Shown: in pieces, positions 16,772 through 25,299 of the stretch
Layout of the letters: every line of letters begins with the position of its first letter
How positions within the stretch are numbered: position 1 is the stretch's first letter
Assembly (NCBI RefSeq): GCF_003194385.1
Contig: NZ_LAPT01000048.1
Span: 1 to 32,175, forward strand
Direction: 5' to 3'
DNA length: 32,175 nucleotides
Source of the DNA: Pokkaliibacter plantistimulans
Lineage (GTDB): Bacteria > Pseudomonadota > Gammaproteobacteria > Pseudomonadales > Balneatricaceae
Translations under genes and position numbers: made by a program
Notes under the pieces: generated by a model
Told to the model about the DNA's origin: nothing
The model's database searches: none
What the model saw: only the letters and a program-made list of their open reading frames with translations

Positions 16772-17617
16772 TCAGCGTCCGTTACGGTGAGAGGAAATGC
16801 GGTCAATCAGCAGATTGACGCCGACGGTCAGGGTGCCGATGGCCAGCGCTGGGGCAATCAGCGCCGCTGCGCCCTGGCTCAGGCCGCCAATGTTTTCCCG
16901 CACCAGTGAGCCGAGGTCGGCATCGGGCGGCTGTACACCGAGACCGAGGAAGCTCAGGCCGCTGAGCAGCAGCACGATAAACACGAAGCGCAGGCCGAGG
17001 TCTGCCAGCACCGGGTTGAGCATATTGGGCAGCATTTCGCGCAGGGCGATATACAGACGGCTTTCGCCACGGGTCTGAGCCACCTGCACGTATTCCATGG
17101 TGTAGAGGCTGGCCGCCAGACTGTAGGCAATACGGAAGGCGCCGGGGGCGTAGCCGATAATGGCGGTGATGATCAGCAGCGGCACCGAGCTGCCAAAACC
17201 GGCGACGATCACCAGAGCCAGCATCTTGCTGGGGATGGCGATCAGGGCGTCCATCAGACGGCAGATGCCGTCTTCCAGCCAGCGCGGTGACACCGCGGCG
17301 GCCAGTGCGATAAAGGTGCCGATCATGGAGGACAGCAGGGCGGCGACCAGTGCCAGCCCGACGGTATAACGGGCCGCCACCAGCATGCGGCTGAGCATGT
17401 CGCGGCCCATGTAGTCAGTGCCGAGCGGGTACTGGGCAGACAGCGGGCCGAAGATGTCATCTGACACCACCTGACCGACATCGTGAGGAGCCAGCCACGG
17501 GCCGATCACGGCCATTACCAGCCAGAACAGGCAGACCACGGCGCCCACGCTGCGCCAGGGGGAGGTGATCCTGGGCAGGGCCGAGGTGCGTGACGGATTG
17601 GATACGCTCGTACTCAT
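16772..17617 (-). CDS. Dipeptide/oligopeptide ABC transporter permease, DppC-like
   Basis: Encodes 281 residues with about six membrane segments (first near residue 25, VGAVVCLFWLVMAVIGPWLA). The periplasmic loop contains HPLGTD-like YPLGTDYMGRDMLSR, diagnostic of DppC/OppC, and the ATPase-coupling EAA loop is SLYTMEYVQVAQTRGESRLYI. It forms a heterodimeric channel with the DppB-like protein, whose stop codon its start overlaps (ATGA). Eleven bases separate it from the ATPase gene. Confidence 0.93.
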   Translation of the reverse strand: MSTSVSNPSRTSALPRITSPWRSVGAVVCLFWLVMAVIGPWLAPHDVGQVVSDDIFGPLSAQYPLGTDYMGRDMLSRMLVAARYTVGLALVAALLSSMIGTFIALAAAVSPRWLEDGICRLMDALIAIPSKMLALVIVAGFGSSVPLLIITAIIGYAPGAFRIAYSLAASLYTMEYVQVAQTRGESRLYIALREMLPNMLNPVLADLGLRFVFIVLLLSGLSFLGLGVQPPDADLGSLVRENIGGLSQGAAALIAPALAIGTLTVGVNLLIDRISSHRNGR

Positions 17618-18570
17618 CGGGTTCTCAGTCTCGGATTGGACAGGATGGCACTGACATCGGCGATCAGCACCAGCAACAGATAGCCACTGCAGAACAGCAT
17701 GGTGCAGGCCTGCACCAGAGCGATATCACGGTTAGTCACGGCATCCACCATCAGGCTGGCAATGCCGGGATAGTTGAAGATGGTTTCGACGATCACCACC
17801 CCGCCGAACAGGTAGGACAGGCTCAGGGCGATGGCATTGGCAATCGGCCCGACGGCATTGGGCAGGGCGTGGACCAGCGCGATGCGCAGATTGCCAAGGC
17901 CTTTCAGTCTGGCCATTTCGGCATAGCTGCTGTCGAGCTGATCGACCACCGCAGCGCGGGTCATGCGGGCCATCTGGGCGACGATGACAAAACACAGGGT
18001 CATCACCGGCAGGGTATAGGTACGGATAAATGCCAGCGGTGAGGTGACGTCGCTGGCGTAGGACAGCGCCGAAAACCAGCGCAGTTTGACGGCAAAAATC
18101 AGCACCGCCAGGGTGGCAACCAGAAACTCGGGCACCGCTACCAGCGCCAGGGTCAGGGTGCTCAGGCATTTGTCCAGTCGTCCGCCACGGTAGATGGCAG
18201 CAGTGATGCCGAGCAGCAGCGCCACAGGAACGGAGACGACGGAGGTAACCAGCGCCAGCATCAGGGTGTTCCCCAGACGCCCCTGCAGCAGTTCGGTGAC
18301 GGGCATGTTGTTGGTCATGGATTCGCCCAGATTGCCGCTGAGCAGGCCGCCGAACCAGTCCAGATAGCGGACGATGGCAGGCTGGTTGAGGCCCAGTTGC
18401 TGACGTAGGGCTTCGATCTGCTCTGGCGTGGCGAACTGGCCAAGAATCTGCTGGGCGGAGTCGCCGGGCAGGATGGCGGTGATGGCAAAGATCACCACGG
18501 AGACGATCAGCAGGGTCAGGACAGCGGCGGCCAGCCGTCTGCCGATCAACCACAGAATATGAGTGCTCAT
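17614..18570 (-). CDS. Dipeptide/oligopeptide ABC transporter permease, DppB-like
   Basis: Encodes 318 residues from ATG at 18570, chosen because GGGAG lies five bases upstream; an in-frame ATG four codons earlier lacks a site. The N-terminus (LIGRRLAAAVLTLLIVSVVIFAITAILPGD) is the typical first membrane helix of the family, followed by the conserved LPGD and a QLGL segment. The EAA loop is VDQLDSSYAEMARLKGLGN. It partners the DppC-like permease. Confidence 0.92.
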   Translation of the reverse strand: MSTHILWLIGRRLAAAVLTLLIVSVVIFAITAILPGDSAQQILGQFATPEQIEALRQQLGLNQPAIVRYLDWFGGLLSGNLGESMTNNMPVTELLQGRLGNTLMLALVTSVVSVPVALLLGITAAIYRGGRLDKCLSTLTLALVAVPEFLVATLAVLIFAVKLRWFSALSYASDVTSPLAFIRTYTLPVMTLCFVIVAQMARMTRAAVVDQLDSSYAEMARLKGLGNLRIALVHALPNAVGPIANAIALSLSYLFGGVVIVETIFNYPGIASLMVDAVTNRDIALVQACTMLFCSGYLLLVLIADVSAILSNPRLRTR

Positions 18571-18693
18571 CTGTTCTCCCATCTGGCTTGTTATTAAAGG
18601 TGCGGCTCGCTGCGTTCACTGCGCTTACCGCACACCAGGCCGAGTCTTGTGCTCTCCTGTTTGCTGGCATCCTGCCTTTGTCTGTTCCGGGAT

Positions 18694-18714
18694 GCCGGTG
18701 CGCAGGGCACCGGC
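18694..18714 (-). promoter_or_regulatory. Intercistronic hairpin after the binding-protein gene
   Basis: A perfect 8-bp GC-rich stem (GCCGGTGC/GCACCGGC) with a 5-base loop begins 12 bases after the binding-protein stop, in the 156-base gap before the permease gene. There is no U-run. In ABC operons such hairpins often protect the binding-protein mRNA and lower expression of the membrane genes; this is the likely role here. Confidence 0.5.
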
Positions 18715-18726
18715 CTCTGGGTGTTA

Positions 18727-20349
18727 TCAGGCGTCCATCCACACCTGCTCGGCGAACATGTAGCCCATGAAGCCGCCCAGCGGGTTGGTGCCGTAGCCTT
18801 TCAGGCGTGCGTCCACCCCGTCGATGTTGCTGATAAATACCGGAATACCGATACCGCAGTGGTCATGCACCAGTGTCTGCATTTCGGCATACATCTGGCC
18901 GCGTTTGCCATCGTCGGTCTCGGCACGGGCCTGGATCAGCAGCTGATCAAAGCGCTCGTTTTTCCAGCCTGACTCGTTCCAGGGTGCAGTGGACTGGAAG
19001 AACTGCGAGAAGATGATGTCGGCATTGGGGCGCGGGTTGATGTTGCCGAAGCTCAGTGGGTGCTTCATCCAGTGATTGGACCAGTAACCGTCGGACGGCA
19101 TGCGTTTGACGTCGAGGTTCAGGCCCGCCTTTTTGGCAGACTGTTGCAACAATACGGCCATGTCGACCGAGCTGGTGGCCGCTTCCGAAGCAATTACCGG
19201 TATTTTGGCACCGGCCAGCCCGGCTTTGTTGAGCAGGAACTTGGCCTTGTCGGGGTCATAGGTGGTCTGTGGCAGCTCGGCATTGAAGAAGCGTGAGCCG
19301 GGAGCGATGGGGGTGTCGTTACCGACCACCGCAAAGCCACGGAACACGGCGCTCTTGATCTGCTCGCGATCCAGCAGCAGCTTCATCGCCTGCGTGAATT
19401 CATTGCTCTGGCCGGGCATCTGGTCACGACGGATGATCAGGTCGGTGTAGTTGCCGGACGGTGCATCCACATAACGGTGCGTGGTGCTGGCTTCGATGCG
19501 TTTGGTGGAGCGCGGATCCACGTTGTTGATCACATGCACTTCACCGGCCAGCAGGGCGTTGACCCGTGAAGGCTCATCGGGGATGGCGATAAATTCGATC
19601 TGGTCCAGATAGGGCAGACCGGGTTTCCAGTAGTTCTCGTTGCGCACCGCCACCGAGCGGACGCCGGGTTTGAATTCCTGCACCTTGAAGGGGCCGGTGC
19701 CGTTGCCCTTGTTGAAGTCGGTGGTGCCCTCGGCCACGATCAGCATGTGCGATACCGCCAGAATGGAGGGCAGTTCGGCGTTGGGGCCGCTCAGGGTGAT
19801 GGTCACTTCGAGGGGGCCGGTGGCTTTGATGTCCTGCATCTGCTCCGCCAGCTTCATGACTTTGGAGCCGACCGCGGCATCTTTATGGCGATTGAGAGAG
19901 AACACCACGTCGGCCGAAGTCAGGGGCTTGCCATCATGGAAGGTGACGCCTTTGCGTAGGGTCACGACCCAGGTGGTGGCATCGTTGGATGCCATGCTTT
20001 CGGCCAGCTCCATCTGCGGGGTCAGATGAGCATCAAAACGGGTCAGACCGTTGTAGAACATGTAATGACGGGTGTAGTCAGTGGACAGTGCGCCCTTGGC
20101 CGGGTCGAGGGTATCGGCGGTGGAGCTGGACACCCCGGCCACACGAATGCTGCCACCACGTTTGCCCACTGGCGCGGTGCTTTCACCGGCGGCCAGCACG
20201 CTGGAAGAACCAAACAGACTGCCTGCACCGGCGGCCATCACCCCCGCCGCACCGAGCATGCGCAACGCATCGCGGCGTGATACGCCACGGTGCATGGCCT
20301 CGAATACCCTTACACTCTCTTCTCCGGAAATCAGCTTCTTATCAGTCAT
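18727..20349 (-). CDS. Tat-exported solute-binding protein of peptide/opine-type ABC transporter
   Basis: Encodes 540 residues of the SBP_bac_5 family (DppA/OppA). Export uses a twin-arginine signal: GVSRRDALRMLGAAGVM with Arg25-Arg26, then a hydrophobic stretch ending around VLAAGE. The mature protein begins with GGSIRVAGVSSSTADTLDPAKG, and the family hallmark TWVVTLRKGVTFHDGKPLTSADVVFSLNR lies near residue 130. It captures a peptide-like ligand in the periplasm and delivers it to the permeases encoded downstream. Tat export of an oligopeptide-type binding protein is uncommon compared with Sec. The ATG at 20349 has AGGA about ten bases upstream. Confidence 0.92.
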   Translation of the reverse strand: MTDKKLISGEESVRVFEAMHRGVSRRDALRMLGAAGVMAAGAGSLFGSSSVLAAGESTAPVGKRGGSIRVAGVSSSTADTLDPAKGALSTDYTRHYMFYNGLTRFDAHLTPQMELAESMASNDATTWVVTLRKGVTFHDGKPLTSADVVFSLNRHKDAAVGSKVMKLAEQMQDIKATGPLEVTITLSGPNAELPSILAVSHMLIVAEGTTDFNKGNGTGPFKVQEFKPGVRSVAVRNENYWKPGLPYLDQIEFIAIPDEPSRVNALLAGEVHVINNVDPRSTKRIEASTTHRYVDAPSGNYTDLIIRRDQMPGQSNEFTQAMKLLLDREQIKSAVFRGFAVVGNDTPIAPGSRFFNAELPQTTYDPDKAKFLLNKAGLAGAKIPVIASEAATSSVDMAVLLQQSAKKAGLNLDVKRMPSDGYWSNHWMKHPLSFGNINPRPNADIIFSQFFQSTAPWNESGWKNERFDQLLIQARAETDDGKRGQMYAEMQTLVHDHCGIGIPVFISNIDGVDARLKGYGTNPLGGFMGYMFAEQVWMDA

Positions 20350-20372
20350 TACTGCGCTTCCTGTCGTTTAAG

Positions 20373-20420
20373 GGAAAGGGGATCGCGGGATGCGTCACAG
20401 GCACCGGCAGACCCCTTTCC
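20373..20420 (-). promoter_or_regulatory. Inverted repeat in the leader of the binding-protein gene
   Basis: GGAAAGGGG and CCCCTTTCC form a 9-bp inverted repeat 30 bases apart, 24 bases upstream of the binding-protein start. In the transcript it could form a long-loop hairpin, or it may bind a regulator. The remaining leader up to 20608 shows no gene and no clear promoter. Confidence 0.3.
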
Positions 20421-20608
20421 GGGTTTAGTTGGCCATGCTCTGGCAAGCTGTCCACGATCGCTGATGAGTGCTGTTCGCCTGCTCAGGCTGCCGCGCTCGC
20501 TATCGTGATCAGGTTTCAGATACGGCAATCAGTTGGGTTTCGGGCATGCAGCTCGCTACGAGGTTGTCAGGCTCCCGTGCAGTCAGTCGTTGTAATCAAT
20601 CCTGGTAA

Positions 20609-21883
20609 TCAATGCAGATGGTCCTGCAGCCGGTAGTAGGCACCGACCAGCGGCAGGAACCAGGGTTTGCCGAAATGGCCGGGAATCGCCGGCCAGCTCA
20701 GCTCACGCCAGGGATTGGCAGCAGCGTTGCCGCCCATCACCTCGGCCATGACCAGACCCATGTGGGTCGACATCTGTACCCCGTGGCCGCTATAGCCCAT
20801 GGAGTAGTAGATGCCTTCGTGCTCACCGGCGCGCGGCAGGCGGTCGGCGGTCATATCGACCAGCCCGCCCCAGCAATAGGCCGGTCGCACTCCGGCCAGT
20901 TGCGGGAACATCTCTGTCATGGTCTTTTTCAGCACCTCGCCACTGAGGGCGTCGGAACGGGGATTGGACATGGCAAAGCGGGCGCGTCCACCAAACAGCA
21001 GACGGTTGTCGTCAGTGATGCGGAAGTAGTTGCCGATGATGCGGCTGGTGACGTAGGAACGCTGCATCGGCAGCAGTGCCAGCAGTCGTTCAGCAGCCAT
21101 CGGCTCGGTAACGATGATAAAACTGCCGACGGGCGCCATGCGGCGGCGATACCAGTTCAGCGGACCGACCTGACTGGCGCCGGTGGCCATCAGCAGTTGT
21201 CTTGCCCTGATCTGCCCGCGGGCGGTGTCCACCCGGTAGCCATCGGCCTGTTTCTGCCAGCCGGTGACGGCGGCGTTTTCATAGATCACGGCGCCGTGAC
21301 GCACCGCCGCTTCAGCCAGACCAACGCCAAACTTGCCGACGTGCATCTGGATACCGTGGCGTTGCAGCAGCCCGGCGTGGAACTGGTCAGACTGCACTTC
21401 GCGGCGCACTTCCTCCCGTGACAGCATGGCCACATCTGCATCTACTTCCCGGCGGATCAGCTCACAGGTCTTTTCCATTCCCGCCACATGCTGGGGTTTG
21501 GCCGCCAGCTTGAGCTTGCCGTTACGGCTGAAATCACAGGCAATCTGTTCCTGCTCGATGATCTGCTGGACGGAAGTTACCGCATCGGCATAGGCCTGAT
21601 AGAAGGCCCGTGCCTGATCCACCCCACGGCTGGCGGCCATGGCACCAAAATCCTGGGCGATACCGGTGTTGCACTGACCGCCATTACGGCCAGAGGCTTC
21701 ACCGATCACCTGAGCGGCTTCCAGCACCACGACACTGGCACCTTTCATGGCCAGCGCGCGAGCCGCCGACAGGCCGGTAAGGCCGCCGCCGACTACCACT
21801 ACATCCACCTGACCCTCAACCGCGCCGCGCTGTGCGGAGGTAAAGGCTGGCGCGCTGTCGAGCCAGTAGGATTCGCTGCCCAT
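20609..21883 (-). CDS. FAD-dependent oxidoreductase, PuuB-like amine oxidase
   Basis: Encodes 424 residues from ATG at 21883, chosen because AGGA lies eight bases upstream and the family begins with SYWLDSAPAF. The FAD motif is VDVVVVGGGLTGLSAARALA near residue 28; GGQCNTGI, NYFRITDDNRLLFGGRARF and YYSMGYSGHGVQMSTHMG match gamma-glutamylputrescine oxidase (PuuB/OrdL) proteins. These enzymes oxidise a primary or secondary amine to an aldehyde with oxygen or a quinone as acceptor. It lies between the HAD gene and the binding-protein gene on one strand. Putrescine derivative, or the compound taken up by the transporter, are both possible substrates. Confidence 0.87.
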   Translation of the reverse strand: MGSESYWLDSAPAFTSAQRGAVEGQVDVVVVGGGLTGLSAARALAMKGASVVVLEAAQVIGEASGRNGGQCNTGIAQDFGAMAASRGVDQARAFYQAYADAVTSVQQIIEQEQIACDFSRNGKLKLAAKPQHVAGMEKTCELIRREVDADVAMLSREEVRREVQSDQFHAGLLQRHGIQMHVGKFGVGLAEAAVRHGAVIYENAAVTGWQKQADGYRVDTARGQIRARQLLMATGASQVGPLNWYRRRMAPVGSFIIVTEPMAAERLLALLPMQRSYVTSRIIGNYFRITDDNRLLFGGRARFAMSNPRSDALSGEVLKKTMTEMFPQLAGVRPAYCWGGLVDMTADRLPRAGEHEGIYYSMGYSGHGVQMSTHMGLVMAEVMGGNAAANPWRELSWPAIPGHFGKPWFLPLVGAYYRLQDHLH

Positions 21884-21973
21884 GGTGTATTCCTTGATGC
21901 CTGAGGGTGAATGACTGCGGGAGGCGCGGTGCTTAATCACGGCGGGTGAGTCCGCCGTGAATATGCCGTGCTG

Positions 21974-22648
21974 TTATTCCAGACCGACCAGACCGGCCAG
22001 ACCACCGATATCGGGGATCTGATGGTATTCGTAGATGCTGTTGGCGGGCTGCTCATGGCCACGGGCCACGAAGGCTTTGTTTTTGATGCCCATGTCGTGG
22101 GCAGAGAACAGGTCATAACGGAAGCTGGAGGAAACGTGCAGGACGTCTTCTGGGCCACAGCCGAGGTTATCCAGCATGTACTCGAACGCCGCCAGACGGG
22201 GCTTGTAAGCCTGTGCCTGCTGCGCAGTGAAGACCTTGTAGAAAGGTGCTCCCAGCTTGTCGACGTTGGACATGATCTGGTCATCACAGGCGTTGGAGAA
22301 AATCACCAGCGGGATTTCCTTAGCGACCTTGGCCAGACCGGCAGGCACGTCAGCGTGGGGGCCCCAGGTAGGCACCGCGTCGTAGTAGAGCTGGCCTTCT
22401 TCGTCCTTGTAGGTGATACCCCAGCGTTTGCAGGTGCGCTCCAGCGCGGTTTTCACCACTTCTTCGTAGGGCTTCCAGGCGCCCAGCACTTCGTCGAGAC
22501 GGAAGCTGCCGAAGTCCTTGACGAACAGCGGCATCTGCTCGGCGCTGATGCGATCAGCAAACAGTTCACGGGTCATGGCCGCCATCTGGAAGTTGGTCAG
22601 GGTGCCGTAGCAGTCAAACGTGATGTATTTGGGGCGAATAACGCTCAT
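21974..22648 (-). CDS. Haloacid dehalogenase type II-like HAD hydrolase
   Basis: Encodes 224 residues from ATG at 22648. The open frame continues upstream but that part is not like the family. Motif I is YITFDCYGTL with Asp12, motif II is LVIFSNACDD with the Ser-Asn pair, motif III is AYKPRLAAFE with the Lys, and motif IV is VSSSFRYDLFSA. This is the L-2-haloacid dehalogenase pattern, though many members act on other small molecules. It precedes the PuuB-like gene by 90 bases in the same direction, so a metabolic rather than a dehalogenating role is likely. Confidence 0.87.
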   Translation of the reverse strand: MSVIRPKYITFDCYGTLTNFQMAAMTRELFADRISAEQMPLFVKDFGSFRLDEVLGAWKPYEEVVKTALERTCKRWGITYKDEEGQLYYDAVPTWGPHADVPAGLAKVAKEIPLVIFSNACDDQIMSNVDKLGAPFYKVFTAQQAQAYKPRLAAFEYMLDNLGCGPEDVLHVSSSFRYDLFSAHDMGIKNKAFVARGHEQPANSIYEYHQIPDIGGLAGLVGLE

Positions 22649-23264
22649 GGTGCAATCCAGTCCTGTGAGTAGTCGGGCGAATGGATCTGAGTCCGGGTAA
22701 TCGTTCCAGCACACCCTGCGGTGTGCTGCGCAGCGGCTGTTGGTACCGTCGACTGAGGACGGAACAAACAAGGAGTGCGCTGCAGGGCAGGTACCGTGCT
22801 GGCTTGATGAATTCATTACAGCACAGGGAATTCAGCAGAAGACGTTTAAACAAGGGGTGTGAAAACACAAAAGCACTTTTTTAGCAGGGTTCACAGCAGA
22901 GTCTGCGGCGTGCTTCAGTGCCGCGCATCTGGACGTTTTTTGCACTGTTTTGAACATCGTCTGCTCTGCAGGCCGCATAAAACGGGGATATGCGAGCGGT
23001 CGAAGGATAAACCGACCGCAGCCGGGGGGTCAGCAGAGCGGGTCAGGCAGCAGGGAATGCTGTGATCTGGCCGGAATGGCAGCAGAAAATGCTTGGGCCG
23101 GTGCAGGGGGTCATAGCGTGCCGAGACCGTCAGCACCGACGCAGTGCTGCCAGCGGACAGGGGGCGTTGTGCGGGGGCACCGCCAGTCTCTGTGGGAGCG
23201 GCTGAATTTCTTGTAGGGTGGCGGTGAGGTACGAACCGCACCGGGTGCGTACCTCAGAGGCTTG
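22649..23264. other. 616-base intergenic region with a hairpin
   Basis: No credible gene was found between the HAD gene and the second cassette. A perfect 9-bp stem with a 4-base loop (CAGCACACC/GGTGTGCTG) lies at 22707-22728, about 60 bases upstream of the HAD start; it could be an operator or leader hairpin. The palindromic element at 23213-23256 is listed separately. The remainder shows runs of GC-rich low-complexity sequence and nothing recognisable. Confidence 0.4.
23213..23256. repeat. Dispersed palindrome-like element (GTAGGGTGGCGGTGAGGTACG type)
   Basis: TGAGGTACG and CGTACCTCA form a 9-bp stem at 23225-23256 around an inner ACCGCACC/GGGTGCG region, preceded by GTAGGGTGGCGG. Sequences of this kind recur between genes in many proteobacteria. 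It follows the stop of the 23265-23870 gene on the minus strand and may act as its terminator, although no U-run is present. Only one copy is seen in the window. Confidence 0.45.
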
Positions 23265-23870
23265 TCAGTACAGGCCGGGGTAGTAGTCCATGCGCCAGAG
23301 GAAATAAGTGGCATCAAAAGGTATATCTGATCTGATCTGTATGGCCGTGAAGGTTGTTATGTCTTCAGGGTAAGCAAGGGGTTGCTGATCCGGTGCTTTG
23401 CCGGATAACAGACCGCACATAATGCTGAATGCGCCATTGCTCCAGCGTTGTACACCGATCATGGTGACAGGAATGGTTTGGCCGTTGTCAGCAACCAGGC
23501 GAATATCCGGTTCAATGAGCGTGCCGTCACTGAGGCGTCTGATGCCGTTCCCGTTGTAGCGTTCATCGGGCAGCAGATCGCCAATGGTAAAGCCGCTGGT
23601 GTGCTGGATATGCCATGTTGCGCTGTCGGTAAAGTGCTCAGGGTTCAGGCCAATATGAATATCCTGAGTGCCTTTGCGATTGATCAGCAGTGGTTTGGCA
23701 AAGGTGACGGTTTGCCATTGTTGATCAACATGCAACGGCCCCTGAATGCCCTGATCCTCTGCTTGGGTTTGGTTATGCCCCGGCAACGTATCAGGGTAAT
23801 CCGCCTTGCAGCCTTCGATACCTGCGAGTAATGCCCAAGCGGTGAACATGAGCGTGATCAGCTGTTTCAT
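23265..23870 (-). CDS. Exported, probably lipoprotein, partner of cysteine hydrolase (copy 2)
   Basis: Encodes 201 residues with a signal sequence (LITLMFTAWALLAGIEGC) ending at Cys21 in a lipobox-like position. It is a paralogue of the 147-761 product, sharing EDQGI, DIHIGLN, YNGNGIR, LIEPDI, ICGLL/MCGLL and the ending YFLWRMDYYPG, about half the residues by eye. That is clearly less conserved than the linked hydrolases. The start codon overlaps the hydrolase stop (ATGA). The most likely role is a periplasmic immunity or inhibitor protein specific to its own hydrolase; this is inference. Confidence 0.8.
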   Translation of the reverse strand: MKQLITLMFTAWALLAGIEGCKADYPDTLPGHNQTQAEDQGIQGPLHVDQQWQTVTFAKPLLINRKGTQDIHIGLNPEHFTDSATWHIQHTSGFTIGDLLPDERYNGNGIRRLSDGTLIEPDIRLVADNGQTIPVTMIGVQRWSNGAFSIMCGLLSGKAPDQQPLAYPEDITTFTAIQIRSDIPFDATYFLWRMDYYPGLY

Positions 23871-24505
23871 TTCACTCCCTCCAGCCTGCCAACAAAGGCC
23901 AGGGTTGACACACTGAGCACACTGCCAGGGCCAAGGGTGGCAGCAGGCCGTTCACTCAGGGGAATGCCTGCTACCTGAAACGCGCGGAATACCAGCTCGC
24001 TGCACATAAAACTGGCATCTTCACCAAGCGGATTACTGTTCGCCTGATTCACATCAATCAGCGTGACCAGTGCGCCGGGAGTGGTATAGCGAAGCCCGGC
24101 AGTGCGGGCACCCGGTTGCAAGCCGACCCGTGCGGCGCTGGCATTATCGTAGGGTTTATTGATTTGCGAGCCAGCCCAATTGGCCACAAGGGAGAGCTGA
24201 GAGTCAGAGGCTGAGCGATGTCTGAAAACTCCGGCGAAGCTGTAGTGACCCTCTTGCAACTTGCGTGACAGCAGATCTCGTTTGACGCCGACAGGGTCTG
24301 GCATGGCATCAATAGCAAGGCCATTACCGAGATAGAGAATAAGGTGACTGAAAGGGGAGTTAGTGGTGGCTCTGATCATTCGTGAGCCTGCAGAATTTGC
24401 ACGGACGGCAATAATGTCACCGCGGCGCAGGGCATCCTTAGTAATCCATTGCGTTGTACTGTTGACCTGATCCGCTGAGCTGGTGGTATTGGGGTAAAAA
24501 GCCAT
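23867..24505 (-). CDS. Permuted papain-like (YiiX/NlpC-P60 type) cysteine hydrolase, copy 2
   Basis: Encodes 212 residues, no signal peptide. The catalytic-type His54 (SPFSHL) and Cys168 (FMCSELV) are in the same permuted order as copy 1 at 758-1393; PYDNASAARVGLQPGART and the ending GRLEG.K are nearly identical. Differences cluster in residues 8-25, 34-45 and 68-85, which could carry specificity for the partner or substrate. It begins at ATG 24505 and is coupled by ATGA overlap to its partner. It stands at the edge of an AT-rich region about 22.5 kb from copy 1 in the same orientation, with the catabolic block between them. Delivery route and exact bond cleaved are unknown. Confidence 0.85.
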   Translation of the reverse strand: MAFYPNTTSSADQVNSTTQWITKDALRRGDIIAVRANSAGSRMIRATTNSPFSHLILYLGNGLAIDAMPDPVGVKRDLLSRKLQEGHYSFAGVFRHRSASDSQLSLVANWAGSQINKPYDNASAARVGLQPGARTAGLRYTTPGALVTLIDVNQANSNPLGEDASFMCSELVFRAFQVAGIPLSERPAATLGPGSVLSVSTLAFVGRLEGVK

Positions 24506-24912
24506 ATTGCTTCCCTATCAATGAGTCAATCTAAGTCCTTGGGTGGCGACTCTTTCGACTACATGGCAGATGCAGCTGGGCAGGTGAAACAGCGATAACC
24601 TGATGCGCTCTCGTCCATACTGAGAAATCGACAGGTCGGGGTTATATCAATATTGGTGGTCTATATCAAGATGAAGTGGCGGCTAGTAAATATCTTAGTA
24701 AAGAGAGTAAATGTTGGTTTTCAATATTTGTATGTATATGTGTTATCTAGTGACAAATAATGTATATTGCCGATTGCGAGGTGTTGATGAAGTTACTAGT
24801 TTGGAAAGTTAAATGGCTATCGAAGTTGGCTGTTCTAAGGTCTTTCTGAGAAATTTGAATGTGTGAATGTATTGTTAATCTTTTACTCCGATGATGGAGG
24901 AATAAAATCGTG
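24506..24912. other. AT-rich intergenic region, no gene seen
   Basis: 407 bases that shift from normal composition near the hydrolase start to strongly AT-rich. The 13-mer shared with the first cassette is at 24556-24568 (CGACTACATGGCA). No credible coding frame, hairpin with U-run, tRNA or direct repeat was found. The AT-rich part is the left boundary of the low-GC segment continuing to about 26200. Confidence 0.5.
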
Positions 24913-25299
24913 CTACATTGCTGTGTTGACTTTTACTACATATGTAGCGGTATATAGAAGTGAAAATATAAATGATAAAACAGCTGATGGAATGAGTGAT
25001 TTTAATCGTGGATTCATATCTTTTGACATTATATGTATGAAATATCCAGAAACAAAAGTGACTACGGTAGACAGTATTGTTCCAATGATCGGCTCTTTTG
25101 ATGCGCCTGCAAAAAATCCAAGAGCAACACCATACCCCCCGAACATTGCGCAGAATCCTATCGCTCTTTTGATCCGCGAATTTCCCAAAACGTACAAAGC
25201 TGTTATCACGCCTAAAGTGACGGATAAAAGAATGGAAAAAAAGAATGGTGCAGCTAGAAAAGCTAAAGTACTAATGGCAATATTTAGGTAGTTGCTCAT
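24913..25299 (-). CDS. Small membrane protein, unknown family
   Basis: Encodes 128 residues with about four hydrophobic segments: residues 7-24, 26-39, 46-65 (with a GGYGVALGFFAGAS stretch) and 70-88, and another near 108-122. It is probably an inner-membrane protein. No family was recognised. Its start overlaps the stop of the upstream secreted-protein gene in ATGA, so the two are coupled, and both lie in AT-rich DNA. Tandem secreted and membrane genes beside an effector-like cassette could be another toxin/protection pair, but nothing in the sequence proves this. Confidence 0.7.
   Translation of the reverse strand: MSNYLNIAISTLAFLAAPFFFSILLSVTLGVITALYVLGNSRIKRAIGFCAMFGGYGVALGFFAGASKEPIIGTILSTVVTFVSGYFIHIMSKDMNPRLKSLIPSAVLSFIFSLLYTATYVVKVNTAM

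Noticed and set aside
22930-22950. Sigma-54-like promoter (TGGACGTTTTTTGCAC)
   Set aside because: The GG and GC elements are nine bases apart instead of ten and it points away from the nearest genes on the minus strand.
1-24505. Composite transposon or integrated element bounded by the two hydrolase cassettes
   Set aside because: The copies are in direct orientation but diverged, no transposase, integrase or attachment repeats are seen, and the DNA between is ordinary catabolic sequence.
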